Assembly: GCA_938015795.1 (NCBI GenBank)
Contig: CALLXA010000047.1
Location: forward strand, 1-5,399
Origin: an uncultured bacterium
GTDB taxonomy: Bacteria > Patescibacteriota > Dojkabacteria > SC72
Length of the DNA: 5,399 nt
Direction of reading: 5' to 3'
Numbering within the stretch: the first letter of the stretch is position 1; each line of letters opens with the position of its first letter. This document shows positions 1 to 4,864 of this stretch, piece after piece. The notes below the pieces were generated by a model. It made no database searches, was not told the DNA's origin, and saw only the letters and a program-made list of their open reading frames with translations. The translations under genes were made by a program, and so were the position numbers.

Positions 1-9
1 CCGGGGTGG
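1..9 (-). repeat. Edge-cut third copy of the GC-rich promoter palindrome
   Basis: The window opens with CCGGGGTGG, which is identical to the right-hand part of the palindrome copy at 3467-3475, including the trailing G. The left part lies outside the window. By analogy with the trmD copy, whose variant flank (CC before ACCCC on the minus strand) it shares, this copy should be read on the minus strand and serve a leftward gene beyond the edge. That orientation is inference. Its centre would lie at 2.5, which is 43 bp, close to four helical turns, from the centre of the glyS copy at 45.5. Confidence 0.5.
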
Positions 10-28
10 CCAATAACTTAGTAGTAAC

Positions 29-58
29 AAGACAACTGTCACCCCGGGGTGATATAAT
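29..58 (+). promoter_or_regulatory. glyS promoter with a 14-nt perfect palindrome between -35 and -10
   Basis: A consensus -10 box TATAAT lies at 53-58. A perfect 14-nt palindrome TCACCCCGGGGTGA (39-52) directly abuts it. The only -35 candidate at reasonable spacing is AAGACA (29-34, 18-nt spacer), which is weak. The palindrome therefore occupies the spacer, where a regulator could act on RNA polymerase or distort the DNA. The predicted start is near 65, leaving a short AU-rich leader of about 23 nt before the ATG at 89, with no Shine-Dalgarno sequence. The string CACCCCGGGGTGATATAA (40-57) recurs exactly in front of trmD. The -10 call is strong. The operator role is inferred from position and recurrence. 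Confidence 0.7.
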
Positions 59-88
59 TTAATATCTTTAATTTAAAATCATATTCAA

Positions 89-1378
89 ATGGATTTGTTG
101 CAACAAGTAACTGCACTAGCTAAAAGAAGAGGTATTCTATTCCCAAATTCTGAGATATATGGTGGCATAGGTGGTTTCTGCGACTACGGCCCAGTGGGTG
201 TTGAAATGAAAAACAATCTTAAAAGATATTGGTGGAAGAATATTGTCGACAAGAGAGAAAATGTTGTTGGTATTGATGGAACAATAATTACACACCCTAA
301 GGTTTGGGAGGCCTCTGGTCATGTAAAAGGTTTCGCTGACGAAGTTATCGAATGTAAAACTTGCCATCAAAGATTTAGACCTGAGGATATTGAGAACAAT
401 TGTCCGAAATGTGGCAACAAAGAATTCACAGATGCTAGGACATATAATATGTTGTTCAAAACGGAGGTTGGAGTCATCGAAGGTGATAAACAAACAGCAT
501 ATTTAAGAGGTGAAGCTTGTCAGACAATATATCTAGATTTTAAAAATGTTGTAGACTCAACTCGGCAACAAATCCCTTTTGGTATTGCACAAATAGGTAA
601 AGCTTTTAGAAACGAAGTTACACCTAACAAATTTACATTCAGGACAAGAGAGTTTGAGCAATGGGATTTGCAGTATTTTGTTCATCCTGATGATATGGAT
701 AAATGTTTTGAATACTGGAAAGAAGAGCGAATGAATTTCTACAAAAAATTATATCGTAAAACAGATAATCTTAGATTCTATGAACATCCTCATGACAAAT
801 TAGTTTTCTATGCAAAGAAAGCTTTTGATATCGAATATAAGGCTCCTTGGGGTTGGGCTGAAAACGAAGGTATTCACTGGAGATCAGATTATGATTTAAC
901 TCAACATAGTAAGTTTTCTGGCAAAGATCTTTCATATACTGACCCTCAAACAGGTGACAGATTTATTCCAAACATTGTTGAAACTTCAGGAGGTGTTGAT
1001 AGAACCTTTTTATTCTTACTCTTGGATGCATATGAAGAAGAGAAACTTGAGAATGGTAATACTCGAACAGTTTTAAAAATTCACCCAGATATAGCTGCTT
1101 ACAAAGTGGCAATCTTTCCTCTTGTTTCAAACAAAGAAGATATCGTAAGCAAGGGTAGAGAGATTTTTGATATGCTTTCAGATGATTATAAGGTTATATG
1201 GGATGATAGAGGTAATATTGGTAAAAGATATAGGTATCAAGACGAGATAGGTACACCATTCTGTATTACTATTGATTATGAGACTTTAGAAAACAATACA
1301 GTTACAGTAAGAGATAGAGATACAATGGAACAGAAAAGAGTAAAGGTAGAAGATTTAGATGAAGTTTTAAATAATTAA
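89..1378 (+). CDS. glyS: Glycyl-tRNA synthetase, class II, dimeric (GlyQS/eukaryote-like) type
   Basis: This 429-residue cytoplasmic enzyme charges tRNA-Gly with glycine using ATP. The N-terminus (KRRGILFPNSEIYGG, then DYGPVG at 32-37) is the family's motif 1 region, and its position near residue 12 supports the ATG at 89. A zinc-knuckle-like insertion has C89, C92, C105 and C108. Motif 2 is FRNEVTP (173-179) followed by FRTREFEQ (184-191). Motif 3 is ETSGGVDRTF (298-307) with R305. The C-terminal anticodon-binding domain covers roughly 328-425, including IGKRYRYQDEIGTPF (377-391) and VTVRDRDTMEQ (405-415). The length is slightly below the roughly 460 residues usual for single-chain bacterial enzymes, and no catalytic motif is missing. 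It is not the alpha2beta2 form, so no glyQ partner is expected. It is expressed from the palindrome promoter at 29-58 and ends at the hairpin at 1384-1425. The call is secure. Confidence 0.97.
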   Translation: MDLLQQVTALAKRRGILFPNSEIYGGIGGFCDYGPVGVEMKNNLKRYWWKNIVDKRENVVGIDGTIITHPKVWEASGHVKGFADEVIECKTCHQRFRPEDIENNCPKCGNKEFTDARTYNMLFKTEVGVIEGDKQTAYLRGEACQTIYLDFKNVVDSTRQQIPFGIAQIGKAFRNEVTPNKFTFRTREFEQWDLQYFVHPDDMDKCFEYWKEERMNFYKKLYRKTDNLRFYEHPHDKLVFYAKKAFDIEYKAPWGWAENEGIHWRSDYDLTQHSKFSGKDLSYTDPQTGDRFIPNIVETSGGVDRTFLFLLLDAYEEEKLENGNTRTVLKIHPDIAAYKVAIFPLVSNKEDIVSKGREIFDMLSDDYKVIWDDRGNIGKRYRYQDEIGTPFCITIDYETLENNTVTVRDRDTMEQKRVKVEDLDEVLNN

Positions 1379-1383
1379 AAATC

Positions 1384-1425
1384 AAAAGAGGGACGCCTGA
1401 CCCTCCGCAGGCGCCCCTCTCTTTT
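1384..1425. terminator. Bidirectional rho-independent terminator between convergent genes
   Basis: A GC-rich stem CGCCTG (1394-1399) pairs with CAGGCG (1408-1413) around an 8-nt loop. After an A/C mismatch it extends through AGAGGG-type pairing (1387-1392 with 1415-1420). It ends in CTTTT (1421-1425) on the plus strand and, read the other way, in TTTT from the A-run 1384-1387. It lies between the glyS stop (1376-1378) and the stop of the leftward Gre-family gene (1444-1446), so it can end both transcripts. It is the only clear GC-rich terminator hairpin in the window. Confidence 0.88.
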
Positions 1426-1443
1426 GTCAAACATTAACCCAAT

Positions 1444-1917
1444 TTAACAAATATCCAATATTTTATATTCAACAATCCTATCATCAAGATTCAATCTTAC
1501 TGTATCTCCTAATTTTGAATTTATCAATTTTCTACCAAGAGGAGACTCATCTGAAATATGATTTTTAAAAGGATCTGATTCTATTGAGTCAACAAGTTTA
1601 AATTTTAATGTCTTCCTACCAACTTTAACCAAAACCTCACAACCAAGTTCTATAATGTCATGTTTTTTATGTACATCATCATCATCAAGTACTTGTGCAT
1701 ACAAAAGAATGTTTTTTATTTCAGCAATTCTACTATCCAAATTTTTCTTATCCTCTAGCAATCTAGAAACAGCAGTTGTCTCATCACTTAAAGAATCGCT
1801 TCTGGCATCTTCAAGATCAGAAGCCAATCTTTCTGATTGAATTTCTTCAAGATCAAAAAGCTCTTTCTCTAACTCTGTTTTTTTCTCTTTTGTTATCTTC
1901 AAATTTTCATCCTCCAT
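1444..1917 (-). CDS. GreA/GreB-family transcript cleavage factor paralogue with altered coiled-coil tip
   Basis: This is a 157-residue Gre-type protein. A charged N-terminal helical hairpin (about 8-78) is followed by an FKBP-like C-terminal domain (about 88-157), the latter carrying ISDESPLGRKLINSKLGDTV (121-140), the family's SPIG...GKKVGD block. Gre factors enter the RNA polymerase secondary channel and use two tip acids to stimulate RNA cleavage in backtracked complexes. The segment from A38-R39 to R63-I64 aligns without gaps to E. coli GreA. In that alignment the Asp41 position is Leu43, the Glu44 position is Glu46, and the conserved G-D-L-x-E-N block reads S-L-S-D-E-T. Acids at 41 and 45 lie nearby but out of register. 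It may thus be a weak cleavage factor, or a channel-binding regulator like Gfh1; both are inference. The ATG at 1915-1917 has a modest AGG 8 nt upstream, the only SD-like site in the window. A canonical greA lies at 3689-4156. Confidence 0.85.
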   Translation of the reverse strand: MEDENLKITKEKKTELEKELFDLEEIQSERLASDLEDARSDSLSDETTAVSRLLEDKKNLDSRIAEIKNILLYAQVLDDDDVHKKHDIIELGCEVLVKVGRKTLKFKLVDSIESDPFKNHISDESPLGRKLINSKLGDTVRLNLDDRIVEYKILDIC

Positions 1918-1931
1918 ATCTTTTACCTAAA

Positions 1932-1969
1932 AATATTTAGATACAGAAGATTATATAATATTTAGATAC
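1932..1969 (-). repeat. Two 13-nt direct repeats flanking a -10 box
   Basis: GTATCTAAATATT (minus strand) occurs at 1957-1969 and again at 1932-1944, spaced 25 bp start to start. The upstream copy fills much of the promoter spacer. The downstream copy lies just past the -10 box, over the predicted transcription start and leader of the Gre paralogue. Paired repeats in this arrangement could be binding sites for a regulator. A one-mismatch relative occurs in the promoter of the other Gre gene (3639-3650). The sequence is AT-rich, so chance is possible. Confidence 0.5.
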
Positions 1970-1978
1970 GCTAAGCAA
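1950..1978 (-). promoter_or_regulatory. Promoter of the Gre-family paralogue
   Basis: On the minus strand TTGCTT (1973-1978) is followed by a 17-nt spacer and a consensus TATAAT (1950-1955). The predicted start is near 1943, about 26 nt before the ATG at 1917. The -35 matches the consensus only in its TTG. The promoter overlaps the end of the upstream membrane-protein gene's 3' region, with no terminator between them, so read-through from the trmD transcript is also likely. Confidence 0.6.
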
Positions 1979-1982
1979 TATC

Positions 1983-2735
1983 CTAGAATGCGAAAGATAT
2001 AGTATCAAGTACACTCTGTGCTACAGCTTTAGATTCTGGATATTTCCCATTAAAATAATAAGCGATGTCATAAATATAATCATCACCTAAAACAAGATAT
2101 CCATCCCAATGCGAGTCTAGACCTATCCTAGTATATTCAAACACTTCCTTATCCCACTTACTTACAACATCACCATTTACAGGATAATCTTCAGGCTTTT
2201 CTTCTGGCAAATCATAAAGCTTATCAACACTTGCAATGTAATCTTTCTTCAATTTCTCAATATCTTTATATTCACCTTTTTTATAAATATCTATAGATAT
2301 ATAATTTTCATTTAATACACCTTGTCCACCGCCAACATTGCTAGGCACCCATTCAGGGAAGAATTTTAATGTAAATGTTGATTGGTAATTTGGTAAAAAC
2401 TCTATTATAGAATCAGATCTATTCCCTATATTCCATCTAGATTTAACCTCAGTACCTCCTAATTCATGCTTCAATGTATAGTTAGGCAAATTTACACTAA
2501 TATCATACTCAGGAATAGAATACAAAACGGCATTATCCAATTCAGTTGGCTTAAAAGCAACCATTTCTCCTTGATCAACATCATTCTCAATCTCTTTCTC
2601 TGTAACCTTTTCTCCAGCATTACCTGAAAGAAAATCTGTCTTTACATAAAGGAAACTATAAGTTAGAACCATTGTAGAAATAACAAACAGTACAAGCAAC
2701 GAAACTAATAAAATAATGATATTTTTCTCCTTCAT
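1983..2735 (-). CDS. Membrane-anchored extracytoplasmic protein of unknown function
   Basis: I do not recognise a family for this 250-residue protein. Its N-terminus is MKEKN followed by one hydrophobic helix at about 6-30 (IIILLVSLLVLFVISTMVLT). The positive charges before the helix and the hydrophilic, acidic remainder suggest a single anchor with the bulk outside the cytoplasm. There is no cysteine at all, so it is not a lipoprotein. A linker rich in E, D and K (about 38-60) leads into a globular domain of about 180 residues. It has alternating beta-type segments, a GGGQG turn (about 137-141), and a C-terminal pattern (YIYDIAYYF, then VLDTISF) reminiscent of small beta-rich secreted domains such as PsbP-like folds. 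That resemblance is only an impression. It starts 26 nt after the trmD stop, so co-transcription with trmD is likely. No Shine-Dalgarno sequence is seen. The gene ends in TAG, unlike its neighbours. Confidence 0.8.
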   Translation of the reverse strand: MKEKNIIILLVSLLVLFVISTMVLTYSFLYVKTDFLSGNAGEKVTEKEIENDVDQGEMVAFKPTELDNAVLYSIPEYDISVNLPNYTLKHELGGTEVKSRWNIGNRSDSIIEFLPNYQSTFTLKFFPEWVPSNVGGGQGVLNENYISIDIYKKGEYKDIEKLKKDYIASVDKLYDLPEEKPEDYPVNGDVVSKWDKEVFEYTRIGLDSHWDGYLVLGDDYIYDIAYYFNGKYPESKAVAQSVLDTISFAF

Positions 2736-2740
2736 GAGGA

Positions 2741-2770
2741 ATACTTTTAAATTTATTTAATTTAAAGTAT
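2741..2770. repeat. 30-nt AT-only-core inverted repeat at the trmD stop codon
   Basis: ATACTTTTAAATT (2741-2753) and AATTTAAAGTAT (2759-2770) form a 12-bp stem with one bulged base and a 5-nt loop. The repeat covers the last codons and stop of trmD and the gap to the next gene. It has no GC clamp and no following T-run, so it is a poor terminator. It could be a weak mRNA fold or processing site between cistrons, or simply AT-rich chance. Confidence 0.45.
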
Positions 2771-3436
2771 ATCAGGTCTCTTCTCTTTTGTAATCCTTTC
2801 ACCCATGTCCTTTCTCCATTTCTCTATCTCTTTATGATTTCCTGAAAGTAATACTTCTGGAACTTTCCAATTATTAAAAACCTCAGGTTTAGTATACTGT
2901 GGAAAATCTAAACTATTTGAATTAAAGGATTCATCATTCAAAGAATTCTCATTACCCAGTACATCTGGTAACAACCTAGTAATACCATCAACTAAAACCA
3001 AAGCTGGTAATTCACCACCTGTTAAAATATAATCCCCTATTGAAAATTCATAGTCTACAAGATTGTCATAAACTCTGTAGTCAATATCTTCATATCTTCC
3101 ACAAAGAATAATGTAATGAGAACTGGCTTCAGTTTTCGAGAATTCCTGTAATTTACCCTGAGTTAATTTTTCACCTCTTGGCGTTGTTATTAACACTTTT
3201 GTATTCTCTTGTTTTAATTCCTCTACAGCCTTAAATATTGGTTCAACTTTCATAACCATACCAGGACCACCTCCATATGGAGTATCATCAACCGTCTTAT
3301 GCTTATTATCAGCCCACTGTCTTAAATCATGCACCTCTATCTTCACCAATTTTTTTTCTTGAGCAATTCTAAGAATTCCAATATCTATATATTGCTGTAT
3401 TACTTCTGGGAAAATTGTAATAATATCAAATTTCAT
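2762..3436 (-). CDS. trmD: tRNA (guanine-N1-)-methyltransferase, G37-specific (TrmD)
   Basis: TrmD is a homodimeric SPOUT-fold cytoplasmic enzyme. It transfers methyl from S-adenosylmethionine to N1 of G37 next to the anticodon, preventing +1 frameshifting. At 224 residues it is a compact but full-length member. Signatures are MKFDIITIFPE (1-11), VDDTPYGGGPGMVM (49-62), LCGRYEDID (111-119), SIGDYILTGGELPAL (132-146), R154, PQYTKPE (179-185), VPEVLLSGNHKEI (192-204) and the C-terminal RPDIL. Numbering runs parallel to the E. coli enzyme, so two departures can be read directly: residue 169, the catalytic Asp in E. coli, is Glu, and residue 117, usually Gly in the knot motif GRYEG, is Asp. The ATG at 3434-3436 starts at the conserved first residue. 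Expression comes from the palindrome promoter just upstream, with a leader of about 12 nt and no Shine-Dalgarno sequence. The usual neighbours rpsP, rimM and rplS are absent here. Confidence 0.96.
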   Translation of the reverse strand: MKFDIITIFPEVIQQYIDIGILRIAQEKKLVKIEVHDLRQWADNKHKTVDDTPYGGGPGMVMKVEPIFKAVEELKQENTKVLITTPRGEKLTQGKLQEFSKTEASSHYIILCGRYEDIDYRVYDNLVDYEFSIGDYILTGGELPALVLVDGITRLLPDVLGNENSLNDESFNSNSLDFPQYTKPEVFNNWKVPEVLLSGNHKEIEKWRKDMGERITKEKRPDIL

Positions 3437-3455
3437 ATGGATATACTTTAAAATA

Positions 3456-3475
3456 TTTATATCACCCCGGGGTGG
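3456..3475 (-). promoter_or_regulatory. trmD promoter with the shared GC-rich palindrome and -10 box
   Basis: On the minus strand CACCCCGGGGTG (3463-3474) is followed directly by ATATAA, giving a -10 box TATAAA at 3456-3461. The 18-nt string over 3457-3474 is identical to glyS 40-57, with the same palindrome-to-box phasing. Including flanks, 3459-3478 is an inverted repeat with one mismatch. The place where a -35 would be is taken by the 3' end of the tRNA-Glu gene (3480-3485, reading GTACCA), which has no TTGACA resemblance. The element therefore seems to work without a standard -35. It could alternatively fold as a weak CCGG-loop hairpin after the tRNA, but the glyS copy has no upstream gene to terminate. 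Confidence 0.68.
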
Positions 3476-3479
3476 TATG

Positions 3480-3554
3480 TGGTACCGCTACGGGGAATCG
3501 AACCCCGATTGCAGGATTGAGAATCCTGTGTCCTAACCGTTAGACGATAGCGGC
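3480..3554 (-). tRNA. tRNA-Glu, anticodon CUC, with encoded CCA
   Basis: The minus strand folds as a complete cloverleaf. The acceptor GCCGCTA pairs with TAGCGGT; all are Watson-Crick pairs except G1-U72. The D-stem is GTCT/GGAC with an 8-nt loop. The anticodon stem CAGGA/TCCTG carries loop TTCTCAA, giving anticodon CTC at 3519-3521. A 4-nt variable loop follows, and the T-stem is CGGGG/CCCCG with loop TTCGATT. The discriminator is A and CCA is genomically encoded (3480-3482). The body is 72 nt. CUC reads GAG, so a separate UUC isoacceptor is expected for the more frequent GAA codon. It has its own promoter and lies 5 nt from the trmD promoter palindrome. Confidence 0.96.
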
Positions 3555-3573
3555 TTATCATTATCAAATATGT

Positions 3574-3602
3574 ATTTTACCATAAATAATCCATCTTGAA
3601 AA
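3574..3602 (-). promoter_or_regulatory. Promoter of tRNA-Glu
   Basis: On the minus strand TTTTCA (3597-3602) is followed by a 17-nt spacer and TAAAAT (3574-3579). A TGG directly before the -10 forms an extended -10 element. The first tRNA base is 20 nt beyond the -10 box, so the primary transcript would carry a 5' leader of about a dozen nt for RNase P to remove. Confidence 0.6.
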
Positions 3603-3626
3603 AGCTCACTACAGGTTGCTATTTAT

Positions 3627-3655
3627 TTGACAATTAAAGTATCTACATATATATT
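3627..3655 (+). promoter_or_regulatory. Promoter of greA
   Basis: A perfect TTGACA (3627-3632), a 17-nt spacer and TATATT (3650-3655) make this the best sigma70-type promoter in the window. Predicted initiation near 3662 gives a leader of about 27 nt with no Shine-Dalgarno sequence before the ATG at 3689. The spacer contains GTATCTACATAT (3639-3650), which matches 11 of 12 bases of the repeat in the promoter of the other Gre-family gene. It is back to back with the tRNA-Glu promoter; the two -35 boxes are 24 bp apart. Confidence 0.75.
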
Positions 3656-3688
3656 TATCAGTTACTAATTTAAAAGACACTAAACACT

Positions 3689-4156
3689 ATGAACATGTAC
3701 AAAACAACTAAAGAAGGTCTTGAAAATCTTGTTACAGAGTTAAAACAAAGAGAAAGTGAACTAAGAGAAAAAATTAAACAAGCTTTAAATGAAGCTAGAA
3801 ATCAAGGTGATTTAAGAGAAAACGATGGCTATTCATTAGCAATAGAGGAACAGCAAGCAAATGAAGCCAGAATAGCAGAGCTAAAGGAGAAAATTGAAAA
3901 TGCAGAAATTGTTGAATCTTCTAAAAACTGCGATGTTAAAGAATGTAAAGTAAATATTGGTAATACAGTAACACTTCAAGGTGAGAAAGAGGTTAAATAT
4001 GATATTACAGGAGAAGAAGAAGCAAATCCTTTAGAAGGCAAAATATCTTATATATCCCCTATTGGAAGTGCTATTTTAGGCAAAAAGGTAGGTGACGAGG
4101 TTAAGATAAAGACACCAAAAGGTATTACTGCTTACAAGATTTCCAAAGTCGAATAA
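3689..4156 (+). CDS. greA: Transcription elongation factor GreA
   Basis: This 155-residue canonical GreA rescues backtracked RNA polymerase by inserting its coiled coil into the secondary channel and positioning a metal for RNA cleavage. The N-terminal coiled coil (about 6-75) carries EARNQGDLRENDGY (35-48) at its tip. D41 and E44 are the catalytic acids, at the same numbers as in E. coli. The FKBP-like domain (about 82-155) has ISYISPIGSAILGKKVGDEV (119-138). Length matches the family (about 155-160). The start at 3689 keeps the E. coli numbering; a second ATG two codons later (3695) is possible. No Shine-Dalgarno sequence is visible. It diverges from tRNA-Glu and converges exactly with the kinase gene. 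Its intact tip suggests it is the working cleavage factor, whereas the paralogue at 1444-1917 is altered. Confidence 0.96.
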   Translation: MNMYKTTKEGLENLVTELKQRESELREKIKQALNEARNQGDLRENDGYSLAIEEQQANEARIAELKEKIENAEIVESSKNCDVKECKVNIGNTVTLQGEKEVKYDITGEEEANPLEGKISYISPIGSAILGKKVGDEVKIKTPKGITAYKISKVE

Positions 4157-4864
4157 TTAAGGATGGATTAAAGATCCCTCTTCCATTATTTGTTCAAAAG
4201 ATTGTTTAATCCTTATACTCTTTCCCCCACAAATATAAAAAGAGATCTTCTTCCTATCACAAAACTGTGCGCACTCAGTATCTATAGGGATATTTGAATT
4301 AGGTATATGTCTATCACCATTGGTTATATTAAAAAGTTCAAAATATCCATCCCAAGAGATATCATTTATAGGCTTAGCATCGCGATCTTTAGATGGATCA
4401 ACAGTATAGACATGATCTATGTTAGATATTTTAATAACCCTATCAACATCTAAAATATCTGCAAATACAGCAGCATCAAAATCAGTACTCCAACCTGATT
4501 TTAAACCTCCACTAACAAGATTTTTAGAATTACCATTCATCAAATATTCGTAAGCATCTCCTAAAGTCTTAGGAAGAAAGATAGAAGAATCTTCTAAAAA
4601 TCCCTGCACAAGAGCAGCATTCGTTTGTGTCACTGACATAGCTATATTATGCAAATATTCTTCACCTCCAATGGAATCAGCGATCCTTTTATGCATATCT
4701 CTAGATAGTTGCCCTCCTCCTACAACTATAACTATTTTGGAATATCTTTGCTTAGCTTCTAAATACCAAATCTTTAATTTTTGAAGAATATCAAAATTAA
4801 TATCCAGATTGCTATCATAGAGTATCGAACCCCCCACCTTAAGAACTATATTATTTTGCATCAT
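4157..4864 (-). CDS. pyrH: Amino-acid-kinase-fold protein, probably archaeal-type UMP kinase
   Basis: This is a 235-residue cytoplasmic kinase of the carbamate/aspartokinase/UMPK fold. The N-terminus has NIVLKVGGSIL (5-15) with K9 and the GGS phosphate loop, then VIVVGGGQLSRD (45-56). TNAALVQ (81-87), SGGLKSGWSTDFDAAVFAD (118-136) and ISNIDHVYTVDP (146-157) complete the family pattern; STD at 126-128 and D150/D156 lie where UMP kinases bind nucleotide. UMP kinase makes UDP from UMP and ATP, feeding RNA, DNA and sugar-nucleotide synthesis. The glycine loops, the LxNAxLV-like helix and the short length resemble the archaeal PyrH subfamily more than the bacterial one, which usually starts KRILLKLSGEAL. 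Another kinase of the fold, such as an isopentenyl-phosphate or aspartate-type kinase, is less likely but not excluded. The start overlaps the preceding stop as ATGA, and ATG at 4859-4861 is an alternative. Confidence 0.78.
   Translation of the reverse strand: MMQNNIVLKVGGSILYDSNLDINFDILQKLKIWYLEAKQRYSKIVIVVGGGQLSRDMHKRIADSIGGEEYLHNIAMSVTQTNAALVQGFLEDSSIFLPKTLGDAYEYLMNGNSKNLVSGGLKSGWSTDFDAAVFADILDVDRVIKISNIDHVYTVDPSKDRDAKPINDISWDGYFELFNITNGDRHIPNSNIPIDTECAQFCDRKKISFYICGGKSIRIKQSFEQIMEEGSLIHP

Noticed and set aside
137..493. Open frame of 118 codons on the minus strand inside glyS
   Set aside because: It is fully antisense to the conserved N-terminal and zinc region of glyS, lacks its own promoter and shows no family features.
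1655..1840. Open frame of 61 codons on the plus strand inside the Gre paralogue
   Set aside because: It is a Ser/Leu-rich translation of the antisense of a Glu/Asp/Lys-rich coiled coil, a typical composition artefact.
1950..1959. ATTATATAAT palindrome as an operator
   Set aside because: It is largely the -10 box itself in very AT-rich DNA; self-complementarity of this kind is expected.
3459..3478. Palindrome as a rho-independent terminator of tRNA-Glu
   Set aside because: The stem around the CCGG loop is only four strong pairs before a mismatch, no clean T-run follows, and the identical glyS copy points into a gene start. A secondary role cannot be excluded.
4165..4212. 8-nt inverted repeat GGATTAAA/TTTAATCC near the convergent stops
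   Set aside because: The arms are 32 nt apart, AT-rich and lack a T-run, so this is chance-level and not a terminator.
4861..4863. TGA read as glycine (code 25) at the end of the membrane protein
   Set aside because: Read-through would add only five residues before a TAG. Conserved glycines elsewhere are GGN, and no TGA interrupts any other gene.
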